A DNA stretch of 64,000 nt, taken from assembly GCA_030849945.1 (NCBI GenBank), contig JAVDKK010000002.1:923529-987528 (forward strand). Direction: 5' to 3'. Below the pieces are notes generated by a model. The model did no database searches and had not been told where the DNA came from. It saw only the letters and a program-made list of their open reading frames with translations. The stretch is from Schauerella fraxinea (GTDB taxonomy: Bacteria; Pseudomonadota; Gammaproteobacteria; Burkholderiales; Burkholderiaceae_B). Each line of letters opens with the position of its first letter. Position 1 is the stretch's first letter. Positions 26,355-35,315 of this stretch are shown piece by piece. The position numbers were made by a program, and so were the translations under genes.

Positions 26355-27659
26355 TTAACGATTGACCAGCTTGGCCGGGGTGAGCCAGATCAGCAACGCG
26401 CCGATGGCCAGCACCACCGAAAGCACATACATGCCGGACTCTGTGCTTTGCGTCAGGTCCTTCAGGTAGCCGATGACATACGGGCTCACGAAACCTGCCA
26501 AGTTACCCACCGAATTGATCAGCGCGATGCCGACTGCGGCAGCCGCGCCCGACATGAACGCCGTCGGCAACGACCAGAAAAGCGGCGAGCACGTCAACAC
26601 ACCGGCGGCCGCGATCGACAACGCGATCACCGAGACGGTGGTGTTATCCGAAAACGAGGCCACAGCGGCAAAGCCGACCGTGCCCATCAACGCCGGGATG
26701 ATCAAGTGCCAGCGGCGTTCGCGATGCTTGTCCGAACTGCGGCCGATCAGGTTCATCGCGATCACGGCGCAACCGAACGGAATCGCGCTGAACAACCCGA
26801 TATTCAGGTTACCCACGATACCCGTGGTCTTGATCAGCGTGGGCATCCAGAATGTGAGCGCGTACTGGCCCATCACGATGCAGAAGTAGATCGCGCACAT
26901 GGCCCACACGCGGCCGCTTTTGAGCAGATCGCGAAAGGTGGTGGTCGAATCCGTGTGCTTCTGATCGGTCACGATCTCGGCTTCGAGCAACTGCTTTTCG
27001 TTTTCGTCGAGCCACGCCGCATCGCGGATGCCGTTACGCAAGATGAACAGCACCATGACACCGACGATCACCGCCGGAATCGCCTCGATCACAAACATCC
27101 ACTGCCAGCCTTCCAGGCCATGCGTGCCATCGAAGGTGTCCATGATCCAGCCCGACAACGGGTTGCCGAAAATGCCGGCCACCGGAATCGCCGACATGAA
27201 CAGCGCCACGATGCGGGCCCGGCGATGCGCGGGATACCAGTACGTGAGGTACAGGATGATGCCGGGATAGAAACCGGCTTCGGCTGCGCCCAGCAGGAAA
27301 CGCGCGACGTAGAACTGCGTGGGCGTTTCGACGAACATGAAGAGGCCCGAGATAATGCCCCAGGTGATCATGATCCGAGCGATCCACACCCGCGCACCGA
27401 CACGATGCAGGATGGCGTTGCTGGGCACTTCAAAGATGAAATAACCCAAAAAGAAAATGCCGGCGCCCAAGCCGAACACCGTTTCGGAAAAGCCCAGATC
27501 TTGCGACATTTGCAGCTTGGCAAAGCCGACGTTCACGCGGTCCAGATAAGCCACCACGTAGCACAGCATGATGAACGGCACGATGCGCCAGAACACTTTC
27601 TTGTAAGCGCGTTCCAGCGGCGCATTGGTCGAGGCGACCGCCGCATTCGATGTAGACAT
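26355..27659 (-). CDS. MFS transporter, anion:cation symporter family (tetronate uptake)
   Basis: A 434-aa 12-span carrier of the ACS family (tartrate/phthalate/galactonate type). YLDRVNVGFAKLQM in the first loop and GAAEAGFYPGIILYLTYWYPAHRRAR are diagnostic. ATG 27659 is preferred over 27677 because TTGGAG sits 7 nt upstream. It is within the tetronate operon, so threonate/erythronate import is the inferred role. Confidence 0.88.
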   Translation of the reverse strand: MSTSNAAVASTNAPLERAYKKVFWRIVPFIMLCYVVAYLDRVNVGFAKLQMSQDLGFSETVFGLGAGIFFLGYFIFEVPSNAILHRVGARVWIARIMITWGIISGLFMFVETPTQFYVARFLLGAAEAGFYPGIILYLTYWYPAHRRARIVALFMSAIPVAGIFGNPLSGWIMDTFDGTHGLEGWQWMFVIEAIPAVIVGVMVLFILRNGIRDAAWLDENEKQLLEAEIVTDQKHTDSTTTFRDLLKSGRVWAMCAIYFCIVMGQYALTFWMPTLIKTTGIVGNLNIGLFSAIPFGCAVIAMNLIGRSSDKHRERRWHLIIPALMGTVGFAAVASFSDNTTVSVIALSIAAAGVLTCSPLFWSLPTAFMSGAAAAVGIALINSVGNLAGFVSPYVIGYLKDLTQSTESGMYVLSVVLAIGALLIWLTPAKLVNR

Positions 27660-27787
27660 CAATATCTCCAACTTCATTTATTGAAAACGCGCCTCATGCT
27701 GGACGCTTGTGTGTGGTGAAGCCCGGTGGAGGGGGCCATAAGGAAACGGCCCGATCAAGGGCCAACGGGTTAACGCAACAGAAAACG

Positions 27788-28576
27788 TCAGCGGCGGTAC
27801 GGCTTGAACCAGCCAAGACCTTCCGACGTGCCGGCCTTCGGGCGGTATTCGCCACCCACATGGCCGTCAAAGCCCAGTTCGTCCAACAGCGCGAACAGGT
27901 ACGGATGATTGAGTTCGCCCAGATCGGGCTCGTGACGCTCGGGCACACCGGCGATCTGGATGTGGCCCACGCGACCCGTGGGAATGTAATGGCGCAGCTT
28001 CATCGCCACGTCGCCTTCCACGATCTGGCAGTGATACAGATCCATCTGCACCTTGAGATTGCTCGCCCCCACCGCATCGATCACGGCATGCGCCTGGTCC
28101 TGACGATTCAGGAAGAAATTCGGAATATCGCGGGTATTGATCGGTTCGATCAGCACATCGATGCCGGCGGTCGCGGCCTGCTCGGCGGCCCATGCCAGAT
28201 TCTTCAGGTACACGTCCTGCATCGCCGCGCGATCGCCATCGGCCGGCACCAGACCCGCCATCACATGCACGCGGGGGCTCTTGAGCGCCGCGGCATAAGG
28301 CAAGGCCAGATCGGTGAAATTGCGGCGAAATTCGTCTTCACGCCCCGGCAGGCTGGCCAACCCGCGTTCGCCGGCATTCCAATCGCCCGGCGGCGCGTTG
28401 AACAGCACCTGGATGAGATCGTTGTCGGCCAGACGCTGGGCCAACTCGGCCCGGTCGAAGTCATAGGGAAACAGATACTCGACGGCAGCAAACCCATCCG
28501 CCGCCGCGGCCGCGAAGCGGTCGAGGAAGGCGTGTTCGGTGTACATCATGGTCAAGTTGGCGGCAAAACGCGGCAT
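27788..28576 (-). CDS. otnI: 2-oxo-tetronate isomerase (hydroxypyruvate isomerase family)
   Basis: A 262-aa TIM-barrel of the Hyi/OtnI family. It starts MPRFAANLTMMYTEHAFLDRF, has LFNAPPGDWNAGERGLA and IEPINTRDIPNFFLNR (metal Glu), QMDLYHCQI and HIQIAGVPERHEPD, and ends GWFKPYRR. It converts 2-oxo-tetronate to 3-oxo-tetronate for the kinase OtnK. 116 bp separate it from otnC upstream and 128 bp from the MFS gene downstream; neither gap shows a clear terminator. Confidence 0.9.
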   Translation of the reverse strand: MPRFAANLTMMYTEHAFLDRFAAAAADGFAAVEYLFPYDFDRAELAQRLADNDLIQVLFNAPPGDWNAGERGLASLPGREDEFRRNFTDLALPYAAALKSPRVHVMAGLVPADGDRAAMQDVYLKNLAWAAEQAATAGIDVLIEPINTRDIPNFFLNRQDQAHAVIDAVGASNLKVQMDLYHCQIVEGDVAMKLRHYIPTGRVGHIQIAGVPERHEPDLGELNHPYLFALLDELGFDGHVGGEYRPKAGTSEGLGWFKPYRR

Positions 28577-28692
28577 GATCGAAGTGTCCTGAAAGCAATA
28601 TGAAAAGTGTCGGGTCGCGGCTAGCGCCTGGTTTATCGCAAGCGATGCTGTCGGGCGCGAGAGCGGATATGCTTGATCGTCGTGAGCGAGTC

Positions 28693-29364
28693 CTACCAGC
28701 GCGCGCCGAAAGTCGTGCGCAGCTCATCGATCTGCGCGTCCGACAACGGCGCCGGCTGCGCGATCAACCACAAGCGTGCGGTCTCTTCCAGCTCTTCGAG
28801 CGTGGCCATGGCCGCGGCCGGGGTGCTTTGCCACACGTTCGGCCCCAGACGATCGAGCATCACCGCGCGAATGGGCGCGCCATTCGCTTGCGCTTGAACG
28901 ATCGTGTCGGCCACCAGATCCGCCACGCGCGCATCGCCCGGCTTGTGATACGGGATCAACGGCACGTGTCCCACCTTCATCACGAAGTAAGGTGTGATCG
29001 GCGGCACGATATCGGACGTGCGCCACACGCCCTTGAGCGTGAGCGCAACAAGATGCGTGCTGTGCGTGTGAATCACGCAGCGCGCGTCGGCATCCGCACC
29101 GTAGATGCGGCGATGCAGGGCCAGGGTTTTACTGGCCCGATCGCCGCCGAGCAGCGTGCCATCGGCGCCCACATGCGAAATGCGCGCGACCTCGAGCTCG
29201 CCCATGCACGCATCCGTCGGGGTAATCAAAAAGCTGCCGTCTTCAAGGCGCACGCTGATATTGCCCGCCGTGGCATGCACATACCCGCGCGCAAAAAGCG
29301 ACCGCCCGACCCGGCATATTTCCTCACGCGCGATCGCTTCCGGCATGAACGCGACGCTGCTCAT
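28693..29364 (-). CDS. otnC: 3-oxo-tetronate 4-phosphate decarboxylase (class II aldolase family)
   Basis: A 223-aa zinc-dependent aldolase/adducin-fold enzyme. TAGNISVRLEDGSFLITPT, then the metal His pair in CVIHTHSTHLVAL and the later His in VPLIPYHKPG are present. It yields dihydroxyacetone phosphate and CO2 from 3-oxo-tetronate 4-phosphate. ATG 29364 overlaps the otnK stop by 4 nt; an upstream in-frame start lies inside otnK and is rejected. Confidence 0.92.
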   Translation of the reverse strand: MSSVAFMPEAIAREEICRVGRSLFARGYVHATAGNISVRLEDGSFLITPTDACMGELEVARISHVGADGTLLGGDRASKTLALHRRIYGADADARCVIHTHSTHLVALTLKGVWRTSDIVPPITPYFVMKVGHVPLIPYHKPGDARVADLVADTIVQAQANGAPIRAVMLDRLGPNVWQSTPAAAMATLEELEETARLWLIAQPAPLSDAQIDELRTTFGARW

Positions 29365-30680
29365 GCGATCACCCCGAAGGCCTTGGTGAAGAAATCGTCG
29401 GTGCCGAAATTGCCCGACTTCAAGGCGATATGCAGCGAACCGGCCGGCGCGGCTGCGCTGTGCGCATGGCACCAAGGCACACCCGGATCGATTTGCGTAC
29501 CGATCTGCATCTGGTCGATATCCAGGGCTTGCACGCAGGCGCCCGACGTTTCACCGCCCGCCACAAGCAGCTGCCCCACGCCGCGTTCGACCAGCCCGCG
29601 CGCGATCCTGGCGATCGTCTGCTCGACGAGCGCGCCGGCCTCACCCACACCCAGCTTGCCTTGTACCGCCTTGACGTCTGTGGCATCCGCAGTCGAATAC
29701 AGCAGCACGGGGCCCTGCGCCAGCAACGGCTCGGCCCAGGCCAATGCGGCAGCCGCCACATCCACACCCGCCGCAATACGCATCGGGTCGATAGCCAGTG
29801 CCTGACCGCCGCGGCGGATGAAATCCAATACTTGACGGTTGGTCGCCAGCGAGCAGCTACCGGACACGATCGCCTGCATGCCGCTGCCACGCGGCAATTG
29901 CGCCGCCTGATCGTTGGCGTTGAGCCCCCAGTTTTGCGGCAAGCCGATCGCCACGCCGGAGCCCGCCGTCAACAAGGGCAAATCGCACAATGCCGGGCCC
30001 ACGCGCAGCAGATCCTCGTTGGACACGGCATCCAGCACCGCCAGCGATACGCCCTCTTCGCGCAACGCGGCGATACGCGCCCGCACCGCATCGGCGCCCT
30101 GCGCCACGGTGCGATAGTCGATCAGACCCACGCGGCGCTTGCACTGCGCCTGCAGCACGCGCACCAGGTTGGGATCGGTCATCGGCGTGAGCGGATGGTT
30201 CTGCATCCCCGACTCGTGGAGCAGCACGTCGCCCACAAACAAGTGGCCCTTGAAAACGGTGCGCCCGTTTTCCGGAAACGCCGGGGTGGCGATCGTGAAA
30301 TCTGTACCCAACGCGTCCATCAGCGCTTCGGCCACCGGGCCGATGTTGCCGGCCGCCGTGCTGTCGAACGTGGAGCAATACTTGAAGTAGATTTGTTCCA
30401 CGCCTTGGGCTTGCAGCCAGCGCAGCGCCTCCAGCGACTGTGCGATCGCGTCGGCCGCAGGCTCGGTGCGCGATTTCAGCGCCACCACGATGGCGTCGGC
30501 ATCCACCGCCGCGGCATCTTCGGGCACGCCGATGGTCTGCACCACGCGCATGCCGCTGCGCACCAGGTTGTTCGCCAGATCGGTGGCACCCGTAAAGTCA
30601 TCGGCAATACATCCGAGCTTTACGCCGGCGCCCCGCAGGTTGCCGGCCGCGCCGGCAGGTTGTGTCACGCCCGCGTTCAT
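29361..30680 (-). CDS. otnK: 3-oxo-tetronate kinase (DUF1537 family)
   Basis: A 439-aa two-domain kinase, slightly longer than usual owing to a ~20-residue N-terminal leader (MNAGVTQPAGAAGN). The conserved core begins KLGCIADDFTGATDLANNLV, the DUF1537 substrate motif. The C-terminal nucleotide site contains VAGGETSGACVQAL. It phosphorylates 3-oxo-tetronate from OtnI. ATGA overlaps join it to ltnD before and otnC after. Confidence 0.93.
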   Translation of the reverse strand: MNAGVTQPAGAAGNLRGAGVKLGCIADDFTGATDLANNLVRSGMRVVQTIGVPEDAAAVDADAIVVALKSRTEPAADAIAQSLEALRWLQAQGVEQIYFKYCSTFDSTAAGNIGPVAEALMDALGTDFTIATPAFPENGRTVFKGHLFVGDVLLHESGMQNHPLTPMTDPNLVRVLQAQCKRRVGLIDYRTVAQGADAVRARIAALREEGVSLAVLDAVSNEDLLRVGPALCDLPLLTAGSGVAIGLPQNWGLNANDQAAQLPRGSGMQAIVSGSCSLATNRQVLDFIRRGGQALAIDPMRIAAGVDVAAAALAWAEPLLAQGPVLLYSTADATDVKAVQGKLGVGEAGALVEQTIARIARGLVERGVGQLLVAGGETSGACVQALDIDQMQIGTQIDPGVPWCHAHSAAAPAGSLHIALKSGNFGTDDFFTKAFGVIA

Positions 30681-31603
30681 GCTTGCTCCTTCTTGGCCGG
30701 CAGGTCGATACCGGCCAAGCCGGCGTAAAACTTGATCACGGCCGAATCGTCTTCACCACCATGACCTGCAGCCGAGGTGGCCAGGTAAAGCTGGTGCGCA
30801 GTAGCGGCCAAAGGCAATGGGAAGGCCAGCTTGCGCGCCGCGTCCAGCACGATGCCCAGATCCTTCACGAAGATATTCACGGCTGACAAGGGCGTGTAGT
30901 CGCCTTCCAGAATGTGCGGCACACGATTCTGGAACATCCAGCTCATGCCGGCCGAATTGCAGATCACCTCGTACAGGGCTTCGGGATCCGCGCCCGCGCG
31001 CATGCCCAACGCCATGCCTTCGCACGCCGCAGCGATATGCACGCCCGCCAGATGCTGGTTGACCATCTTTACCGTCGACCCCACACCCGCACGATCGCCC
31101 AGGCGATAGATCTTGCCCGCGTAGGCTTCTAGCACGTTGCCGGCCGCGGCAAAGGCTTCCGGCTTGCCCGAAGCCATCACCGTCATCTGGCCTTCAGCAG
31201 CCTTCTTGGCGCCGCCCGATACCGGACCGTCGATCAGGAAAATGCCCTTTTCGGCCAGACGTGCTTCCCACACGGGCGGCAACGTGGGATCCACCGTGGC
31301 AGCCGTCACAACAACCGAGCCGGGCTTCAGATGTTCGATCAACCCATCGGCGCCAAACAGCACGTCTTCGGTTTGCGCCGCGTTGACCACCAGGATCAAC
31401 GCCACATCGCACTCGCGGCCCAATTCGGCCAGCGTCGACGTGGCATGACCGCCCTCGGCGGCGAATTGTTCGCGTGCTTCGGCACGCGTGTCCAAGCCCC
31501 AGGTGGTCACCCCGGCGCGCACCGCCGATCGCGCCGCGCCCATACCCATCGAGCCCAAGCCGACCACGCCAAGTACGCGCGCGGCATTCTGAGATTGACT
31601 CAT
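30677..31603 (-). CDS. ltnD: L-threonate dehydrogenase (3-hydroxyisobutyrate dehydrogenase family)
   Basis: A 308-aa beta-hydroxyacid dehydrogenase. VVGLGSMGMGAARSAVRAG binds NAD, DGPVSGGAKKAAEG is the substrate motif and VKMVNQHLAGVHIAA carries the catalytic Lys. It oxidises L-threonate to 2-oxo-tetronate. It overlaps its regulator gene (upstream) and otnK (downstream) by 4 nt each. Confidence 0.92.
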   Translation of the reverse strand: MSQSQNAARVLGVVGLGSMGMGAARSAVRAGVTTWGLDTRAEAREQFAAEGGHATSTLAELGRECDVALILVVNAAQTEDVLFGADGLIEHLKPGSVVVTAATVDPTLPPVWEARLAEKGIFLIDGPVSGGAKKAAEGQMTVMASGKPEAFAAAGNVLEAYAGKIYRLGDRAGVGSTVKMVNQHLAGVHIAAACEGMALGMRAGADPEALYEVICNSAGMSWMFQNRVPHILEGDYTPLSAVNIFVKDLGIVLDAARKLAFPLPLAATAHQLYLATSAAGHGGEDDSAVIKFYAGLAGIDLPAKKEQA

Positions 31604-32430
31604 CGCTTACTACCTCTTTCTGTGGAATTGCGCCGATCCAATGCGGCGTGCGCGACCGCGGCATCGGTTGCCGCTGCGGCATGCGGCGGCACCATGCCGC
31701 CTGCGACCAAACGGCGCGCCGCCTGCACCATGTGCTCGGTCGCCGCGGCGCGTGCGGCGACAGGGTCGCCGGCCTCGATCGCGATAAAAATGGCGTCATG
31801 CTCGGCGCGCACCGCATCGGCGAACCCGGCATGACGTTCTTCGTTGTCCCGCGTGACGCGTACCGCCTCGCGCAGGTATTGCTCAAGAAAACCCAACACC
31901 AGCGTGAACTGCGGATTGCCGCTGGCCTGCGCGATGCTGCGGTGAAAGGCGAGATCCTCATTGACCCCATCGCCACCCGCAGCGGTCGCCACGTCGATGG
32001 CATCGCGGGCCTGCCGAATCGCCAGGATGTCGGGTCGCCGCGCCCGCACGGCCGCCAATGCGGCGATTTCGCCTTCAAGCGCGCGGCGCACTTCCACCAC
32101 TTGCACCACCGACGCCATGGAGCCGAGCACGGCAGGATCGAACGCCAAAGGTTGCGACGCCGGTTCGGGCGACACGAACACGCCGGAGCCTTGCCGCGAA
32201 ATCAGCAGCGACCGAGATTTGAGTTGGCTCACCGCTTCGCGCACGACCGTGCGCGACACACCATGGATGCGCACGAGTTCAGGCTCGGTAGGCAGGCGTT
32301 CGCCAGGGGCGAGCTTGCCCGTCTCGATTTGCTCCGCCAATAGCGAAGCCAATCGATCAGACAGGCGCTCTGGAATCAGTCTCAAAGACGGTGAAGCGCT
32401 TGCTGCGCTTTCATAATCTGATGTCGTCAT
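31600..32430 (-). CDS. GntR-family (FCD) regulator of the tetronate operon
   Basis: A 276-aa regulator with winged HTH (APGERLPTEPELVRIHGVSRTVVREAVSQLKSRSLL, ~40-75) and FCD domain (LAFHRSIAQASGNPQFTLVLGFLEQYL; AEHDAIFIAIEAGD). Unusually it is the first gene of the operon it presumably controls, so it is autoregulated. It is divergent from an XRE-cupin gene over 119 bp. A TCATA-G-TATGA palindrome lies a few bases before its ATG. Confidence 0.9.
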   Translation of the reverse strand: MTTSDYESAASASPSLRLIPERLSDRLASLLAEQIETGKLAPGERLPTEPELVRIHGVSRTVVREAVSQLKSRSLLISRQGSGVFVSPEPASQPLAFDPAVLGSMASVVQVVEVRRALEGEIAALAAVRARRPDILAIRQARDAIDVATAAGGDGVNEDLAFHRSIAQASGNPQFTLVLGFLEQYLREAVRVTRDNEERHAGFADAVRAEHDAIFIAIEAGDPVAARAAATEHMVQAARRLVAGGMVPPHAAAATDAAVAHAALDRRNSTERGSKR

Positions 32431-32434
32431 ATTG

Positions 32435-32445
32435 TCATAGTATGA
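32435..32445. promoter_or_regulatory. Candidate operator of the tetronate operon
   Basis: TCATA-G-TATGA, perfect 5-bp arms, directly upstream of the gntR ATG (CAT at 32428-32430) in AT-rich DNA. Likely the autoregulatory site; inferred from symmetry and place. Confidence 0.45.
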
Positions 32446-32534
32446 ATTTTCACCAGGGTTTGAACCTAGGTATTTACCCTAGTCAACCTTTGGTAGGTAT
32501 CCCGTTTTGCTTGGTGGGCAAGTGTCGCAATATC

Positions 32535-32544
32535 CACTATAGTG
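32535..32544. promoter_or_regulatory. Candidate XRE operator overlapping the start region
   Basis: Perfect palindrome CACTATAGTG five bases before the XRE-cupin ATG. It sits inside a larger pattern: AGTGTCG repeated at 32521 and 32541, with TATCC and its complement GGATA flanking. This suggests autoregulation. Confidence 0.45.
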
Positions 32545-32549
32545 TCGTT

Positions 32550-33116
32550 ATGGATACTTTAATTGACGACACAGGTAGCCTTCTGGCCCATCGCATCAAG
32601 CTCGAGCGTGACGCACGCGGCTGGTCGCTCGCCGATCTGGCCGAGCGTGCGTCGGTGTCGAAAGCCACGATCAGCAAAATCGAACGCGAAGAGGCCAGTC
32701 CTACGGCCACGATCCTCGTGCGTATCGCGGCCGCATTCGATCTCACGCTGGCGGGGCTGCTGCTGCGCGCCGAAGGCGCTGACAATCGCCTGTCGCGCGC
32801 CGCCGACCAGCCCGTCTGGCAAGATCCCGCGACGGGCTATGTGCGCACCCAAGTCTTCAACCGCCCAGATCATCCAGTCGAGATCGTGCGCGTCGAACTG
32901 CCGCCCGGCCAACGCGTGGCCATGCCGGCATCCTCTTATGCCCGTATCCGCCAAACGATCTGGGTGCAAGATGGCGTGCTGACGATCACCGAAGGCGGCG
33001 AACAGCACGAACTCAGCGCGGGCGATTGCCTAGGATTCGGTCCGCCCGGCGACGTGGTGCTCGCCAATCACACCGCAGCACCCTGCTTTTACGTCGTTGC
33101 CCTCGCTCGCCACTGA
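32550..33116 (+). CDS. XRE-family regulator with C-terminal cupin domain
   Basis: A 188-aa regulator. The HTH_3 domain (residues ~12-66: LERDARGWSLADLAERASVSKATISKIEREEASPTATILVRIA) is followed by a cupin-2 barrel (VELPPGQRVAMP ... VQDGVLTITEGGEQHELSAGDCLGFGPPG). ATG 32550 is the only start giving an intact HTH. The next gene (33281) is a GNAT acetyltransferase; the pair XRE-cupin + GNAT recurs in proteobacteria. Ligand unknown. Confidence 0.9.
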   Translation: MDTLIDDTGSLLAHRIKLERDARGWSLADLAERASVSKATISKIEREEASPTATILVRIAAAFDLTLAGLLLRAEGADNRLSRAADQPVWQDPATGYVRTQVFNRPDHPVEIVRVELPPGQRVAMPASSYARIRQTIWVQDGVLTITEGGEQHELSAGDCLGFGPPGDVVLANHTAAPCFYVVALARH

Positions 33117-33280
33117 ACGACAGCGTATGGCTCGACCGGACCATCGAAAAGAGGCCTGACGTCATCGTCATATCGCGGCAGCGGCCGGCTATCCATGGCC
33201 ACACCTTCCGCTTGCCGCCTTCGTTCACCGCGCACGCACCCGTTTTTTTTCCTGAAACTGCCCTTTTTTCGCCAGACTCC

Positions 33281-33820
33281 ATGACCATGTCGCCCGCCAT
33301 CGAAATCAAACCCCTCGCGGCCTCGCCCGCCACCATCGCCGCGTTGCGCGACATGCTGATCGAAGTCGTGGCCCACGGTGGCTCGGTCAGCTTCATGCAT
33401 CCCTTGCGCCCCGACGACGCCACCGCGTTCTGGACCCAATCGCTTGCGGCAGCAGCTCGCGGCGAGCGCACGCTGCTGGGTGCCTGGGATGGCGACGTGT
33501 TGGCCGGCACGGTAACGCTCATCCTCGATTGCCCGCCCAATCAGCCGCACCGCGCCGAGATCGCAAAGTTGATGGTGCCGCTCGGCTACCGTGGCCGGGG
33601 CATCGCGGCGGCGCTCATGGGTGCGGCCGAATCATTGGCGGTCGACCATCATCGCAGCCTGCTGGTGCTGGATACGGCGGAGGAAGACGGTGCCGCACCG
33701 CTTTACGAAAAAATCGGCTTTACCTACGCCGGCAGCATTCCCGACTTTGCGCTCAAGCCTCATGGCGGGCTGTGCGGCACGCGAATCTATTGGAAACGAA
33801 CGGCAGCGACCGCGCCGTAG
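33281..33820 (+). CDS. GNAT-family N-acetyltransferase
   Basis: A 179-aa acetyl-CoA-dependent transferase. The acetyl-CoA loop is VPLGYRGRGIAAALM (R-x-x-G-x-A type) and the C-terminal half is LLVLDTAEEDGAAPLYEKIGFTYAGSIPDFAL. Two starts compete (ATG 33281 or 33287). It lies 165 bp after the XRE-cupin gene, likely co-regulated. Substrate unknown; small-molecule resistance or amino-acid acetylation are typical roles. Confidence 0.87.
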   Translation: MTMSPAIEIKPLAASPATIAALRDMLIEVVAHGGSVSFMHPLRPDDATAFWTQSLAAAARGERTLLGAWDGDVLAGTVTLILDCPPNQPHRAEIAKLMVPLGYRGRGIAAALMGAAESLAVDHHRSLLVLDTAEEDGAAPLYEKIGFTYAGSIPDFALKPHGGLCGTRIYWKRTAATAP

Positions 33821-33872
33821 CCATGCGCTAGCGCTTCCCGCGCATGCCTGGCAAGTGCTGACCCCTGACGCA

Positions 33873-33909
33873 AAACGCGCGCCGGACGATGATCGTCGGG
33901 CGCGCGTTT
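33873..33909. terminator. Bidirectional terminator between GNAT and desaturase genes
   Basis: Stem AAACGCGCGCC / GGCGCGCGTTT (11 bp) around a 15-nt interior. A and T runs on the two sides allow use on both strands for the convergent genes. Confidence 0.75.
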
Positions 33910-34013
33910 GTGTGTAGGCGAGACACAGCGGCTATCGAAGTGAACGGTGGAGGTAGGCGAGGCGTTGAATACCCCCCGCGTCTCGTGTGACCTCGACGGG
34001 AAAGTTCGTCAGT

Positions 34014-35219
34014 TCACGTCGTATACAACCGCAGACGTTGCGCGAAGCCGGCCAGCTCCTGCACAGGGCTGCGCTCGGCCTGAGCGCACCAGGCCTGCAG
34101 ACGATGCAGCAGTTGCTCGCTGCTGTCGGCAGTGCTTTCCCAAATACGCGCCAATGCAGCGCGCATCTCGATCACGTGCGCCAACGTGGGTGACGCCGCG
34201 GCCACGCGTTGCAATTGCGCGCGTTGCTCGCCATTCAACAGGCTTTCCTGCCACAACAGCCAACGGCGCGACGCAAACGCGCGCCAAGCCGGCAATTCGG
34301 CCCGGGTGTGCGGCTGCAGGTTGCGCCACTCTCGCCCGGCAATGCGCTTGAGCAGTTGGGCGTACTTGGCCATGATCTCGTGACGATGCAGCAGCACCGC
34401 CTCCAGGCTGCGATCGTCCAGCACACCGGCTTCGTGCGCGGCTTTCAGTTTGCGCGCGGGCGCCTTGCGGCGCACGGTGGCCAAACGCAGCACTTCCATG
34501 CTGCGGATATACATCCAGCCCAGATCGAATTCGTACCACTTGCTCGAAAACTTGGCCGACGTGCCATGCGCATGATGGTTGTTGTGCAGCTCTTCACCAC
34601 CGATCAGGATACCGATCGGAAACAGATTGGTGCTGGCATCCGCGCTCGAGAAGTTGCGATAGCCCACGTGGTGCCCCAGGCCGTTGATCACGCCAGCCGC
34701 CCAGAACGGAATCCAGGCCATCTGGATGGCCCACACGGTAAACCCCAACCCACCGAAAAGCGCCACATCGATCGCAAGCATGATCGTGATGCCCCAGCCA
34801 CGACGGCCGGTATACACGTGCTTTTCCAACCAATCGTTGGGCGTGCCGCGGCCATAGCGATCGAGCGTGGTTTGGTCGGTAGCCGAGACGCGATAAAGCT
34901 GCGCGCCCTTCCACAATACGGTCGACGCACCATGCACGAGCGGCGAATGCGGATCTTCTTCGCCCTCGCATTTTGCGTGGTGCTTGCGGTGCACGGCCAC
35001 CCATTCGCGCGTCACGATACCGGTGGTGAGCCACAACCAGAAGCGGAAGAAATGCGAGATGATCGGGTGGAAATCCACGCCCCGATGGGTCTGGCTGCGG
35101 TGCAGGAACAACGTCGTCGACAAGATCGTGATGTGCGTGACGATGAACGTAAAGCCGACGATTTGCCAAACACTGGCGTCGGCAAACCCCTGCGCCACGA
35201 ATTCGATAACAGCTTGCAT
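34014..35219 (-). CDS. Membrane fatty acid (acyl-CoA/acyl-lipid) desaturase
   Basis: A 401-aa di-iron membrane desaturase, likely delta-9, introducing a double bond into saturated acyl chains. All three His boxes are present: HRSQTH (40-45), HRKHH (77-81) and HNNHH (212-216), with spans between them. The C-terminal ~160 residues are helical, Arg-rich and unrelated to the core, as is usual in the proteobacterial DesC-like group. It appears monocistronic. Confidence 0.92.
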   Translation of the reverse strand: MQAVIEFVAQGFADASVWQIVGFTFIVTHITILSTTLFLHRSQTHRGVDFHPIISHFFRFWLWLTTGIVTREWVAVHRKHHAKCEGEEDPHSPLVHGASTVLWKGAQLYRVSATDQTTLDRYGRGTPNDWLEKHVYTGRRGWGITIMLAIDVALFGGLGFTVWAIQMAWIPFWAAGVINGLGHHVGYRNFSSADASTNLFPIGILIGGEELHNNHHAHGTSAKFSSKWYEFDLGWMYIRSMEVLRLATVRRKAPARKLKAAHEAGVLDDRSLEAVLLHRHEIMAKYAQLLKRIAGREWRNLQPHTRAELPAWRAFASRRWLLWQESLLNGEQRAQLQRVAAASPTLAHVIEMRAALARIWESTADSSEQLLHRLQAWCAQAERSPVQELAGFAQRLRLYTT

Positions 35220-35315
35220 AAGATCTCGTGTAATCCGGGAGATTAAAAAGCCAAGAGGCCCGCAGTTTAATCGTCCTGCGCCCGTACCGCCATCGGGCGA
35301 ACACCAACCTTTCTC

